From positions 56,422 through 120,421 of the forward strand of contig JAJKFJ010021539.1 in the NCBI GenBank assembly GCA_027382625.1: a stretch of DNA of 64,000 nt. Direction: 5' to 3'. The DNA comes from Tetmemena sp. SeJ-2015 (lineage: Eukaryota > Ciliophora > Spirotrichea > Sporadotrichida > Oxytrichidae). A program made the translations under genes and the position numbers. The notes beneath the pieces were generated by a model. That model saw only the letters and a program-made list of their open reading frames with translations. It ran no database searches and was not told the DNA's origin. This document shows, piece by piece, positions 36,150-48,514 of this stretch. Numbering within the stretch: the stretch's first letter is position 1; every line of letters starts with the position of its first letter.

Positions 36150-39100
36150 AGTCTATTACACTTAGTTTAATACAATTAAAGGCTAGATATAAACATAAGT
36201 CTCAAAATTTAAGCCATTTCATTAAGCACTCTATTTTCTGGATTTAAACTAAAGTTTCTAACCCATTACATCGAACTTGCTGAGGGTTGTACTCGACTGG
36301 AAATTTTCTTACTTGCTTGAGCTTTAGTTTGGAGTTTGAAGGGTGGGATACTATTACAATTAAAAGATTAAATATAAGTGATATTTTTAGAATAAATAGA
36401 CACTACAGAAAATTACTATGATTTACAGCGCCTCCTTTAGAGATAAAAATTTACTCATAATAATTTGTTGGAAGTTAGAGATGTCTAGTACTCCCAAGCC
36501 AGAGATATTAGAGTTCTTAACTGTACTTATCTAAGGAGCAAATTTAAGTTCTTAAGTCTATCCAAGGAAGGGGTGCCTTAACTTTACTCCTGCTATAGCA
36601 GCCTCTGCTCCTTGTCTTCCCTGACCATGAGAAGAACTGGTGCTGCGCTTTTTAAGGGTAGCATACTTGCTCTTAATATTTTTGGCATCTCCAAAGACTC
36701 CAAATTTATTCTGCTCTTGTTTCTGAGCCAAGAGAGAAGTATTAGTCCCCACTCCTATTCCATTCGCTAGAGATGACATCTGATTGTACTCAAGTATGGT
36801 GTCGGAGAGCTAATTTGAAATTTGGTTGTTGATGAAATACTATTAATTGCTTTAAGCCAATCCTATAGCAGAGTTGTTCGCTAGACTTAGAGTATTATCT
36901 ATTGCCAGATAATTAGAGTTATTAATCAAACTAGAATTTCCTGTGCCTTCTCGATTAGTAGCTGCAGCTGCTATTTAAGGCATTACAAAGTTGAAGCTTC
37001 CATCATTCTGCAATTTGTAGTTCAAGTATTTCTTTATCTCCTCTTACTCTTTCTCTTTTTGTGATACTCTTAAGCCAGTGGGAGAAAAATTCTTAGGGTT
37101 CAGATTCTACTGCTTATAAAGCTACATTTTAAGACCACCTTTGCCCAGATTTTAAGTGAGACTGAGAGTATTGGAATTTCTAAACGTATATCTAGGAGAT
37201 ATCTCTCTTGACTTGAGAGGTGGAAGCATAGCGATGCTTATAGGTAGAGTGTAATTGCTGCCATCAGTTGCCTCCTGTCTATGCTTCCTCTCACTCTTAA
37301 ATCGGTGCTTCTTATCTTAGTCCTTATTTTCTCTTTCTACATCTGAGAATATAGGTTAAGCGATGGCTCTCTTTCCCTCTTATTAATCTTACTCGTGCTT
37401 TGTCTTAATAGGGCTTAATAGCTAGAAGTTGTGAGTGTCCTAGTGGTTCAATTAAGAGAGAGGATTATCGATGTTCAAAGAAGACCTTAAGTATCCTTGA
37501 CTTGAAGCTTCTTAATCAAGAGCATACTTATAAAAGAAATGCAAGGCATATTAGTAGTAGTGAGTATTCTCAACTTTTGGGGATTGCCTTCCTTTTCTAG
37601 AGTTATGTTGTCTCTTTCCATTTGAAGATTAAACAGCAGCTAGATGCAAGTTAGCTTGGAGTTCCATAAGATGTGAACTTTGAATCACAGAGTTCTATAA
37701 GCTCTGCGCAGTATCTTGATGGTTGAAGCTGCCTTAATCTTGGTAATTGGTTAAATGCTGCTACTCCAATTTAGACTTTAGCTATTTTATATGCCTGTCA
37801 ATTAACACTTTCTGCTGATAATGGTTTAGATATTTCTTGTCTTTTAAGTTGTGATTAGTATATACAGACTTAAAGCAATAAAAACATAGAACCTGATTCT
37901 TGAGTCTCTCATGCTAAGCAAGGGCTCCTTAAATTTTTTGAGTCTAGTTAAAGTCAAACTAAACTTTTACTTGTCGTGCAGGGGACGCCCTCTCAATAGA
38001 TCTCGAAGTCTTAGGAATTTCAATTGACTCTCTGATATAGTTAAAATTTAAATGAAAATCGGAATTAAGTTAAAATAATAAATGAAGAGTTGTAAAATGT
38101 TGGCCGTTAAATTATGAGGTAGGTAGCTCAATATGGGGCTTGTTCGAAAGCTCATTTAAATTTAATAGGAGTCTATTCTACTGCCATTACGATAGGAGCT
38201 CTCTGCGAAGAGATCTTGATGACTTTGTCCCCGAACCAAGATATTAACCAACTTCACAAACTTATGACCGAAGTAACTCTCTACACACAACTCCTACGAA
38301 GAAGTTACAAGGATCAAAGTTGCTTAGAATTTTATGCTTAATCGAATGGTAATAATTTCAGCCCAAATACTCACACTTCAACTGTCGCAGATTTCGATAT
38401 TAGAATATTTATTATTGATTTAATTCTCTTTTTTATTAAATTCTCAGCTATATTATCGAGAATGGGGTAGACAGCTTACTTTTGAATTACTACTATCTTG
38501 TGCACTTAATTAGAGCTTCCCTGCTTTTAAGTAGGCTAAGGTTTCAAGGTCGGCTATATTAAGTTCTTATCCACAGTACTCGCACTATCTGTTGACCTCA
38601 GCCTCGCCTCTAAATTATTGTTAAAGTCTGCTGAAACTCTTAGACTTTGAACGGCAGATATCTATAAGTCTTGCTCCTCTGAACTTTAACATTAATTTAA
38701 AGCTAAATTAATTGATAACTATGGAAGTGAGGATTGAAATCTCTGCTGCCTAAGTTTTAAATGTACTTTTCTCTGGCAAGGATAGCGTTTGCAGGTTATA
38801 AGCCTGAGTCATTATGAAACATATCAAGGCCTGGAGTATCCACCTGATTGAGGAGACTAGAATTACTTTCCTTTTCCTTTTTTAAGGTTGTTTGTTGATT
38901 TGATTATGAAATGTAATTGCCTCTGTTTGTAGATACCTCTGCTGCAAATGAGTTCAGCAAACTCTGTTAAGGATAAATATATAAATGAGTTATTTCAGAT
39001 AGGATTCTGCAGCTAAGAGAGGTTGAGGAACATGTTTTGTTTTAGCCTTTATCTATCCATTTTTAGTGGAGCTTCCTTAATAGTAATTGTTGTTGTTGTT

Positions 39101-40424
39101 TTGTAATTAGTAGAGTAGCTATTTAGCATTTCTGACTTCCCAAAACTTTGCTTCTAATTCCTCGGACTACCCAGAGTGTTGCCTACGTTTCCTGCTCCAC
39201 TTAATTACGCCATCTATGAAGAAGAAAACAAGTTAACAAAATACTTATTATGAAGTCATTTAGAGTGAGCTTTATCTTTATTCTTCTTGTAACTGCCTCT
39301 AAGTTAGGTATTAACTTGATAGTTAGCCCATGCGATGTTAGGCTGCTAATTATCGTCTGACTTGGATATCTCGTAAATATTATTCTAGAGTCTAGTTCTA
39401 TCTGGAGAAAATGCTGATGTGAAAGTGGCATTAGGAGATGGGTTAGAAGATGCTACTCCATTCTTTATCTAATTGGGCCCGATCCATCCTCCGGCCTTTC
39501 CAGGTTTAGTGTTCTTAGGTGATTACTAGATTCCGTTCTACATCTGCTGATTCTACTGCCTTATAGTATTCTAAATGGATTTCTACTGTTGGAGGATAAG
39601 CAGCTGCTCTTGCTTTTTTCTTGCTAATAGAATTACCGGATTTACTCTCTCCATCTTCAGCTTGCCGCCTATGCTCTATTGCCCAAATTAATTCTCAGAA
39701 AGGGGTTATTAACTATTTCCCAGCACCATCACCTTTTCAGCTATCTTCTTCTCAAAAGGAAGACTCATGTTTACTCTTGGCACCTTCTTAGTGTAGGGGC
39801 TCAAGTTTCCTCTTATTAGCTGTAGGTATGAATATAAATTAAGAGAACAATATAAATACTTCAGGTCTTTATCAATGAGCAAAGGCGGGGCATTTTTGGT
39901 TTCATCTTGCACTTATTTCAATTCCTAATCGAAATCCTATCCCATTTCAAATGCCTTCTATACATCCTCATTTTCATACCTGGCGTTTACTTGTCCGCCT
40001 TAAATATAAAACCTTCGAAGCAGCTCTCCCTATGTCCTGATTCGTTATTTACTCTTCCGTTTGAATTCCTCTTGGACTTGAGAGTGATTTTATCTGAGCT
40101 CTTTACAACTGATTCTCCTTTGGCTTTGTTATCAGCTTTTGCTTAATTAGCTCTTACCGGACTTTCGTTTCTTGGATCCTCATTTAGTTTCTCTATCATA
40201 GGCTCTTCATTTACATTTAATAGCAATCATGATATTAATTGAATACCATTTCGATTATGATTGCCATCGTAGCTACTGTCTTAGAAAGTCTAAGAAATGA
40301 GGTTGCCTCCATCTTAGCCTTTGAGCTGTTGAGAAGAGTTATTAATTTTAACTTCAGCCTGCACTTTCACAATCTTAGAAGTGCCACTGCCACCTTGACT
40401 CGAGAAACTCAGTTACGAAGCCAT
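36150..40424 (-). CDS. Very long Gln/Ser/Asn-rich protein
   Basis: The ATG at 40424 begins MASQLSFSSQGGSGTSKIVK. Successive - strand blocks follow: 40230-39880 (RFYIQGGQVNARYENEDVQK, FEMGQDFDQELKQVQDETKN), 39790-39710 (SPYTKKVPRVNMSLPFEKK), several through 38500 (FNNNLEARLRSTDSASTVDK), 38320-38180 (YFGHKFVKLVNILVRGQSHQ), 38030-36440 almost without interruption (LCFYCFKSVYTNHN; LPISIAMLPPLKSREISP; MSSLANGIGVGTNTSLLAQK), and to about 36170. Gln is largely encoded by TAA/TAG. Low-complexity, disordered composition; no named domain. Several IESs must remain because frames shift near 39850-38050. It could be two adjacent genes. The stop is not identified. Confidence 0.5.
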
Positions 40425-40601
40425 TTAATTTATTTATATGCGCTTTAACTCATAAGCTGCGATCTTGGAGTTACCTGTACACCACGATGTCTATGAAAAC
40501 ATTCTAGCATTATTTTAAAATAAGGGTTGCACTCCTAGAAATTACGCTTCTTTAAGATTGATTGATAGATAGCAAGCACAACACAAAGCTATTGAAGATA
40601 A

Positions 40602-43366
40602 TCACTGAAGTCTGAAGCCACTAACTCTGGCAATCATTTCATTCTTCTCCATGTTTCTGCTGTGCACGAAGTCCTTGATGGTCTGATCTAGTTTGCATAG
40701 GTAGTCGACCATCTGCTGGTAGAAATTGTTGCCCTGGTGGAGCATATTGGTTACCTCGTTGTAGTAGGTTATGGCATCGTCTATCTACTTGAAGAAAAGC
40801 TGCTTGCCTGAATCATTTTGGTGCTGGTTTACTAGTAAGTTAAACTGCTGCGAGTTTTGAGTGATTACAGCCTTTGTCTCACCAACCTTTTGATTGAGTG
40901 TGGCAATGGGTGCGAAAATAGCTTGGAATTTGGCGATCTCCTGCTGGTAAACTGTTCCCTTGTCAGCTTGGTGGCTACGGACTGCCATCAGCTGCTCTAT
41001 CACATTCAAGTTCTAGCATTTCTGCATGGCTTCATCAAGCACCTTAGACTTTTCTTCCTTCAGTACGTCAAACTGGTCCAAAGATCGTTGAATGAAAAAT
41101 AGTATAATAAATGGCTAGAACTGTAGCATTCGATGAGGTATCTACTTGGTTTGAAGACTGGGGAATCATCTGAGTCAAGTCATTTCTTGTCTTTCCAAGC
41201 AAATCTAAATTCCAAGAATGTCATCAACAATTAATGATATTGATCTAAGGTTGCTCCTTGAATTGCGAATTTCTGTTCAAGTCTGCCATCTGTCTCTGCA
41301 GCTTGCATGGCTTTGTTAGTCAGGTCCTGAATCTGGTTCTTAAACTGCTATGTTAAAGCCTCTGAGTGGAGTCTGTTCCACATGGGACCGAATTCATAGT
41401 TTAAATAACCTCTTTGTGTAGATAAATTGCTGTCTTGCCATGTTGTCTCCAATCTCTTCTTCTTGAAGGAGGCTGAGCATTTGCTGCATCATCTGTTGTA
41501 CATTGTTCTTCATGAGTGCAACACCTGAGATCATTCCCTTGATGTTCATCACTCCTCCCTTCTTTTGGAAGTCTTCAACCTTCTCCCAGGTCTTAGCAGG
41601 GATCTCTTGTACAGTAGAGAGAGCATGCAGCGATTAGGGTAAACCAAACTGCCCAAGGAATTACCTGAGTTGTTGATCAACTTAGTTCTCCTTTTCGAAC
41701 TCCTGATTGAGCAAGTTTTAGATCTGCGTCTTGAGCTCAGTTTGCATCACTCTGACTTCAGCAGGCACTAAATTTCTGAGTTTGTCTTCGAAGGGACACT
41801 TCTGTTGTAAGAGTTAGAGGCATGATTCTAGCTTAACAAAGTTCTATAAGTCTAGATCTGGTAATTTATCAGGCTTGACCTCTGTTTCAAAGTAGATAGA
41901 CTTGTTATGGCCTACTGCCTTGTTCAGACTAGTAGTTATGTCTTCGTACTTCTTGTTGTTCACATATAAGTATATTCAAGGAGTTTAAAAATGAGAGTGT
42001 TGAAATTCTCCTAATAGTTTGAAGGAATGAGTCCTACTACTGACTTGGCCTCATCTAGAATTCGGAGAGATTCCCTCAGGTAACCTATAGCCAGACCCAT
42101 ACCTTTGCCAGTGTCAGGCACTGCCTTTTGAACATCAATTCCATATATGAGAAATCGTGTATCAGCTTAGGATATTTAACTTATCCTAGAACCATGTATG
42201 ACATAGCTTTGAAGTAGAAATGATGGTAAACTCACACAGACTCTTTAATTGATAGAGCAAATCACAAAATGAAATGTTTATTGCTGGATGTTTGAGAAGC
42301 GTCCACTGTCGTAGGTCCTAATGTTTTGGTTGGTGATGCTGAGTTCGTAGCTCTTCTTGAAGTATTCACTGATCTACATTGCTATCTTAGCCATAACTGA
42401 GCTCTTCATGCCTGCTTCCATTCAATAAGCAAATTCACATTCATAGTAAAACAACAGTGCAAATCAGTAATTGCCTTTTTGTAGAAAAGATACTGGGCTT
42501 GGGCAAGCATTAAGTTAGTCAAGCAGCCAAGTGACTCTGCACTGAAATCAGTGGATGTCTCTGAGGGAGAGAGATTTGTCACAAGGGTACGCAAGTGGTC
42601 GAAAACCCAGGCAGCTTATTAGAAGCACTTGCTTGCCTCTTTAATTCCATCTCCACTTAAGTCCATATAGCAAGCCTACACGAATGTTAGTTATTCTTAA
42701 TCAATCAAATCAAAGAAGAGCAATCTCTTCATAATAATGGAAGCATTTACATCCAATTTAAGGAGAAAATCTTCAATAGAAAAGTAGAACTTAAAGTTAT
42801 ACTTACTATTCTTGAGAGAGCGACTGCATAGTTGAAAAGGGAGGAAATAGCATCGAGGGTGGGATTCATGGACATCTTCTTCTGCTTGTTGAAGGAATCG
42901 AACCAGGAGTGAGTGATGTTAACTTGAGATTTCTGGTTTCCATAGATGAAGTACTTGGCGAACAAGGTTTGGAGTTGGTAATTCCTAATACACTAGCGTT
43001 AGAGATCAAAGAATGAAAGATGAATTGAGAAGTGCGTTTCAGCTTAAAGACTCTCGCATGGAATAATTTTCTTACTCGAGATAGATGTCTTTGTACTTCC
43101 TCAGTTGGTCAGCATCAGATCTGAATGCCATGACATAAACGATTATTTATCTCATAAGGATTTATAATATTTGCATGACTGAGCACATCTCCTTTCTTTG
43201 GTTGTTGATTCTTGTGAAATCATGTTCCAGATCCTTCCACAAAGAATCGCCTATCGATATTTTATGACACTATCAATCTATCCTTACCATGGTTGGCTGA
43301 AATGAAGGTTTTGTAGCACTCTAGGAAGTTAGGGCTCTCTGTGCTTCTGAAGTCGGGTGCGATCAT
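40602..43366 (-). CDS. BRO1-domain protein, ALIX/Bro1 family
   Basis: The ATG at 43366 starts MIAPDFRSTESPNFLECYK. A GTAAGG intron (about 43291-43255) leads to GDSLWKDLEHDFTRINNQR. The BRO1 core follows: AFRSDADQLRKYKDIYLE, FIYGNQKSQVNITHSWFDSF, NYAVALSRIACYMDLSGDG, KCFQQAAWVFDHLRTLV, CLTNLMLAQAQYLFYKKAG. The second half (42000-40602) is alpha-helical like the ALIX V domain, with ALSTVQEIPAKTWEKVEDF and LMAVRSHQADKGTVYQQEI, ending ARVSGFRLQ at TGA 40604-40602. ALIX/Bro1 proteins bind ESCRT-III in endosomal sorting and membrane scission. A C-terminal Pro-rich tail is absent. Two pointer-flanked IESs and several introns interrupt it. Length is roughly that of BRO1 plus V domain. Confidence 0.85.
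42413..42474. other. IES, pointer TGC, 59 bp removed
   Basis: TGC occurs at 42413-42415 and 42472-42474. Removing 59 bp restores the - strand frame, joining QAQYLFYKKA to GMKSSVMAKIAMQ. The segment does not begin with GT on the coding strand. The pointer is only 3 bp, so the exact cut is uncertain. Confidence 0.65.
43129..43179. other. IES, pointer CATGAC, 45 bp removed
   Basis: CATGAC occurs at 43129-43134 and 43174-43179. Excision of 45 bp keeps the frame and joins KEMCSVM to AFRSDADQLRKY, the conserved BRO1 sequence, removing an AT-rich, non-conserved insert. Confidence 0.7.
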
Positions 43367-43706
43367 TTTGCAAAGATTTATAAAGTTATGATTGATTTAA
43401 TTATAGCAATTTTGTCTAATTTCAATAGATAGACTGGGATTATTAGGCTAGATCAGCTCACAGACTCTTTAATCATAACACGAATTAGTCAGAATCAGAA
43501 CAAAGGGTTTTAATTTTTTTACAACCATAAAATGGGAAAAATAAATTTAGAGGGAATAAAGGGAAAAAGAAGTTATTCGAGTTAGAGATAGAAATCAATG
43601 AGGTTTTGAATATATGGTCGCTAACTTTTTTAAATTGACTTATAAATTTCTAATATCAGAGAGAATCAGCTTGCCTATTTGTAAATCCTTTTTAGAGTTG
43701 CATTCT

Positions 43707-44312
43707 TCATCTCTTCATGTTACCCATCATATTTTTTGCTTTGAGCATCTCTTCCATAAATTCCTTCTGTTGATACTTCTGCTTAAACAAACTTCTGTCC
43801 ACTTATCTTGTCTCCTCCATAAGTAAACCCGAGTTGACTTGACCCTTTTCTTGCTTAGTAGTTTTGAAAATTGCGTCCTCTCTCCATAAACCATACATAG
43901 GAAAGATTTTAGAGTAGCTCTGGGTTGTGGTAGGCTTCAGGTTGGGATTTATGCCCACTTGATGAGCTGTGGATTTGCTAAAGCTTCTATTAAAAAACTG
44001 AATAAGCTTATTTTCACTTCCTTTTCCTCCAAGGATAGATTTATAGACAGTCTATTTGCGGTCAGTGGAAGTTCCAAGTTGGATCATGCTCTAAGACTGT
44101 TGAAGACCTTGGGCAGGATTTCTTGTGTCCTAGCTATCCACTCCGAGATTTAATTCTTCCTGAGCTTGCTGCAATAAGCGAGTTGAAGCAAGGGCTCCTA
44201 CTTAGATAGGGAGAGCCTCCGCTTGATCCATCTAAGTTCCTCTGGCACCTTTAATTTGAGGAAGAGAAAGTTGCTGTTGTGACTAGACTTGCAGATTTTA
44301 TTTCTTATACAT
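43707..44312 (-). CDS. Small intact orphan protein, about 201 aa
   Basis: A single - strand frame from ATG 44312 to TGA 43709-43707 is uninterrupted when TAA/TAG are Gln: MYKKQNLQVQSQQQLSLPQI, ALASTRLLQQAQEELNLGVD, KIFPMYGLWREDAIFKTTKQ, LLMEETRQVDRSLFKQKYQQ, ending MLKAKNMMGNMKR. An internal Met at 44231 is an alternative start. No intron or IES is needed, which is unusual here. It lies in tandem 170 bp downstream of IFT88 and upstream of the BRO1 gene. Basic and Gln-rich; no family recognised. Confidence 0.6.
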
Positions 44313-44482
44313 TTTTGCACTTATTATTTCCTCTGCGATCACTTAATTGTATCCACAATATGCATGTGTGTGAGTTAAAACAGGATAGTTCTAAATTCTT
44401 GGGTAAAGTAAGTATTTGTTTAAGGGGTATCAGAGAGAACGAACGAATCTGCTATTGCTCGTTGAATTGGCTTTGATTTAGC

Positions 44483-47088
44483 TCAGTCGAGGAGTGCGCC
44501 AGTGTCGCCCCAGTTATCATCCTCTTCGTCAGCCTGATGCTTTTTAGCTCCAGCAAACTTATTAGGAGCCTTCCTCTGGATGTCGCTCATGTCGGGTGGT
44601 TGCTATTGCTGCATATCCATTCCGCCGTAGCCACCTCCGTATCCTGCAGGTCCTCCGTAGGGATCTGCTCCGTAGCCTTGGTCACGCTGGAAGTCTTTCT
44701 TGGCCTCCTCCTCACGATCCAATATCATGAGCTTCTCACTGAAATGCTAATACTTAAGTCCCAACTCCTTTCTAATCTGCACCAATCCTCTCAATTAAAG
44801 ACACAAAATGAGTATTTTAACAATGACTTAATTTTCAAGCAGTCAATGTTGTCAGGTGCTTCAGCGTGGATGTCTTCGTAAACCTTCAGAGCCTCGTTGA
44901 AGAGATTCATGCGTCTGAAGCAAGAGGCAATCATGAGCTGCCATTTCACCTCCTTCGGCTAGATCTGGTAGGCTCTCTCAAAGTAAACTATGGCCTTCTC
45001 AAACTAGTCTTGCTTGGCGTGGTGCATGCCCAAGCAGGAGATGACATCGATCTTGGCTGGGTTGTATCTGAAGGACTCCTGATAGAAGTGAACAGCCTGG
45101 AACTCGTCTTGCTCCTGCTGGTATAGGTAACCCATCTTGGCTAAGATCTCAGAGTCGGTGGGAACCTTAGTGACAAGGATGTTGTACCACTTTATGGCCT
45201 GGCGACGCATGCCGATCAATTCGTACACGTGGGCGATCTGATAAATGACTTCGTAGCTGTTAGGGATGATGGTGTGCAGCTTCTCGAAAGCTTGCAGACT
45301 CTCATTATAGTAGCCAAGACGCTTGTACACAAGACCAAGAAATTTTATGCCTATTACCTTTTTTAATTTTACTAAGATTGTAGATGGCTTCGATACAGTC
45401 AGCTTCCACTCCGATTGCCTCCAAGAAGAACTCCTTTGCGCGGTCATAGTCTTCGTTGATGAATAGGCAGTTACCCTTGTTGACAAGTGCTTTGGAGTTG
45501 TATCTGTCATGCTAAATAGCGAGGTCAGCGAACTGCTCAGCACTCTTGAAATCGTTTTCAAGGAAGTAGAGGAAGGAGATGTTGTTGGAGGCCATGGCCA
45601 TCATGATCTTGTCCTTCTTCTCGAATGCCTTGAATGACTCAATGGCTCTTTCGATCTCCTTGTTCTTGATGTAGTGGATGGACTTGGAGATCTCCATTTC
45701 AGACTCCACTTCTGGCAAGTTAGCAGCCTTCAAAGCCTCAATCACATAGTTGTAACCAATCTATAATATTGCGATATGACTTAAATATCGTTCTATTGAT
45801 TCTTAGAACGATAACGTCTTGCTCAATCATTGGTGCAACCAACTTAGCAGCAGAGCTCACATAGTGGAGTGCTTCCTTCTTTTTCTCCTTCAAGTACTCC
45901 TTCAAAGGATCAGCATCACCAACAGGCTTGTCCAGCTTACCTTGCATTTGGAGCAGCTCCTCTTGCTCTTCCTCATCGATGCCTGGGATATCGATCATGA
46001 GAAGACGTTCGAACCATGTTCTCATCTTATCCCTCTCTCCAAGGGCGTAAAGACAAACGATAAGGTTGAAACCGACATCAAAGTCTGGAGTATCGTTCAT
46101 GATGTCCTCATAGGTCTCGATGGCCTTACCAAACTTCTTTTGCTTGACTTATGCGAGGCCGATGTTCTTCTTGATCTTCATGCGCATCTCCTTATTCTGC
46201 TGCATGGTGGAGTCGAGAGCCATGTTGTACATCTTAATGGCTTGGTCAAACTTCTGCTGCTCGAAGTAGATATTACCCATGTTGACTCTGAGTCTACTAG
46301 CCTGGGGGTACTGCTTGTTCTTGAGGATGATAGTGTAAGAGTTAAGTGCCTCTTGGTGTAGTCCATTGGCGTGGTACATGTTAGCCAAGTTGTAGAACAC
46401 GTAGAAGGTGAGGTCAATATTGACTTGGTCAAGTGAGTTATTCTGCTCTCTGAGTTGACGAATCTTCTTCTCCTTGGAAGCGGCATCCTTAGCCTTGATG
46501 AGAGCGTCTGTGAAGTTCTTCTTTAACTTCAGATCGGCGGAAGCCTCAAGCAGGCGGTGTACTTCCTCCTCCATCTCCTTGAAGTTTTCTTCTTCAGTCT
46601 TCTCTTTCTTAGACTCAAGAGGTGGGGCAGGGCCAGTCTTGTCTTGGTTGAGTGGCTTTGACTTGAAACCAGCAGCAGCGTTTGCCTTCATGGCGGTGCC
46701 CAAACGTTGCTGAGCAGTTAAATAAATAAGTGATAACAAGATAAGTTCCAACAGCTCTCATGGCAGTTGTAACTTGTGCTCTTGATCCAATCTGTGCTCT
46801 CTTGTAAGATGATGGAGGTGGTTGTTGCTACATCAAGTATTAAACTCAAACTTAAAACCTCAAAAGTTATAGTAGAGATCATAAAATGCTAGTAGAAAGA
46901 TCTTCAAAGGCCTTTGAAAATTTTGAATCCAATTTAGAAATTCAAAAATGCCTGCTCCCCCCACCATTGGTATTTAAGAGCTTCAAGTATCTTGTACTTA
47001 CTGAGACATTGTTAAAATCGTATGGGTTAGAAGGGTTACTGACTCCTCCTCCGTTGACTCCGAAATTGGCTTGCATTTCTACACGCAT
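44483..47088 (-). CDS. IFT88: IFT88, intraflagellar transport TPR protein
   Basis: ATG 47088 starts MRVEMQANFGVNGGG. After a GTAAGT intron (46828-47001) and a 28-nt intron near 46725 the protein matches IFT88 along its length: TTAMRAVG, the family motif GPAPPLES, then tetratricopeptide repeats (FYVFYNLANMYHANGLHQEA, ASRLRVNMGNIYFEQQKFDQ, FDVGFNLIVCLYALGERDKM), VSSAAKLVAPMIEQDIGYNY across a 55-nt intron, RYNSKALVNKGNCLFINEDY, IEAIYNLGLVYKRLGYYNES, PTDSEILAKMGYLYQQEQDE, KEVKWQLMIASCFRRMNLFN, and an acidic C-terminus ending WGDTGALLD at TGA 44485-44483. IFT88 is a core IFT-B subunit carrying cargo along cilia. One IES is listed separately; another break lies near 44800. Divergent from the oligoribonuclease gene. 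Confidence 0.93.
45337..45376. other. IES in IFT88, pointer AAG, 37 bp removed
   Basis: AAG occurs at 45337-45339 and 45374-45376. Removing 37 bp restores the - strand frame and joins CIEAIYNL to GLVYKRLGYYNES, a TPR stretch conserved in IFT88 (family pattern YN-I/L-GL-x-Y). No GT-AG excision gives this join. Strong because the protein family fixes the expected sequence. Confidence 0.82.
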
Positions 47089-47314
47089 TTTTTAATAAAA
47101 CGAAGTTCATATAAAGATGGTTAAAGAAAGAAGATTCGTTTGCGTTCTTACTTATCTCTGATTTGATTCAAAGTGTGTGTGTGTTTGAATTATTAAATAT
47201 TATAAACTACTCTCTTCTTTTTACTCTCACAGGAGTCTAATTCTCCAGAGTAAATCTTAGTAATTAACATTAGATGATTAGAAGAGAAGTTATAATAAGT
47301 TTAATTTAATCTTC
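47089..47314. promoter_or_regulatory. Divergent intergenic region IFT88 / oligoribonuclease
   Basis: The 226 bp between the two start codons must hold both promoters. It is AT-rich with a short GT run near 47175. No specific motif is assigned. Confidence 0.4.
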
Positions 47315-48077
47315 ATGGAAGACTAGCAGTCGACAGTGGGTGTTGACCCTTCTACTTTAAAAGACCCTATAATTTGGATTGACTGTGAGATGACAGGCCT
47401 CAACTTGGCTAAGAATTAGATCATTGAAATTGCAGTGATAGTCACTGACGGAGATCTCTAGCATTCATTCTTTCACACATTGGTTACAACTGAATGCAAA
47501 TTATATGAGTTGATTAGGTGGAGGGACCCTGCTTGATAGTGCAGTGTCCAGAGTCAGATCTGTCCACTATGGATGAATGGTGCACGAGGCAACACAATGA
47601 GAGTGGACTCGTATAGAAAGTGCGGGACTCTCCCTATACTTTGCAATAAGCAGAAGATATCATATTGCTTGAAAAGTTGCAGGATGTATTGTCTCATAAA
47701 TTTGATTAAATGTTGCAATACTAGATTTCTTGCAAAATACTTGCAAACTTAAGTCATTCACTTGCCCTCTCGCAGGTAACTCTGTTGGTGAAGACAAGCG
47801 TTTCTTAGGGAAAGATTTGCCGCGCCTTCATGCCTTCTTACACTACAGAATCATCGACGTCTCCACTATCAAGGAGTTGTGTAAGCGATGGATGCCCGAA
47901 CCAGATGCCAAGAATGCAGCTCGAGACCACTGGAAAATAAACGAGAAGATTCTCCCTGCTTTTGTAAAGCAGTGCACTCACAGAGCTCTCGACGATATAA
48001 GAGAAAGCATCGCAGAACTCAAGCACTACAAAACTCATATTTTCGACAAAGTGATTGCAAGTGCTCTTTCAAACTGA
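47315..48077 (+). CDS. Oligoribonuclease, DEDDh 3'-5' exonuclease (REXO2/Orn)
   Basis: ATG 47315 begins [20 protein letters not shown]. The DEDDh active-site motifs are visible: [20 protein letters not shown] (Exo I, D and E), [37 protein letters not shown] (Exo II) and [18 protein letters not shown] (Exo III, H and D), with the family sequence [15 protein letters not shown] between. A 38-nt GT-AG intron (about 47482-47519) joins FFHTL to VEGPCLI. A second insert, about 47715-47760, precedes CPLAGNS and was not resolved. The stop is TGA 48075-48077. The enzyme degrades nanoRNA to mononucleotides; eukaryotic forms are mitochondrial and cytosolic. Length (about 215 aa) fits the family. Confidence 0.9.
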
Positions 48078-48514
48078 ATTTTAATTTGCTACAAACTAGT
48101 AGGTTAATTAATTCTCTAACTCAACCATATATATATATATTTAATGATAAGGATATTATAAAAATAAGTACAAGAATTAATGAATTCAATTGCCCATGCT
48201 GTAAATTATAGAGGTTATAATATTCATTAAAAACTATAAGCAACAGAGGCCTAGCGTGATGCCCTTGACTTCATTGTCAATTACATTCATGTTCAGAATT
48301 GTAATTCTTAAAAATACTATTATTATTACTATTAAACTATGATTTATAATTATGGTGATTTGAGCAAACATCTGTGCAAAGTTTCTCCCTATATGAGTAG
48401 TTTTTAGAAGTTCACGCATCTTAGATACTTCTATGTTACCACAAATACAAATAAAGACATCTATTTGCTCATAAAAATTAAAGGATTATAAAAAGATAAA
48501 TTAGAAGGTATAAA
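48078..48514. other. AT-rich intergenic stretch
   Basis: Between two convergent genes. A (AT)n run lies near 48127-48141. A short - strand open frame here is hydrophobic but has no supporting context. Confidence 0.4.

Noticed and set aside
44537..45126. Leu-rich + strand frames of 114 and 86 codons
   Set aside because: They are antisense to the C-terminal half of IFT88.
45770..45830. An IES in IFT88 near 45,800
   Set aside because: A GT-AG intron of about 55 nt gives the correct join (IEQD to IGYNY); the candidate direct repeats give a wrong frame.
45819..46361. 180-codon + strand open frame
   Set aside because: It is the antisense shadow of the IFT88 TPR region, whose - strand protein matches the family.
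48126..48142. (AT)n run as a regulatory or recombination site
   Set aside because: A simple repeat in AT-rich intergenic DNA with nothing else to support a role.
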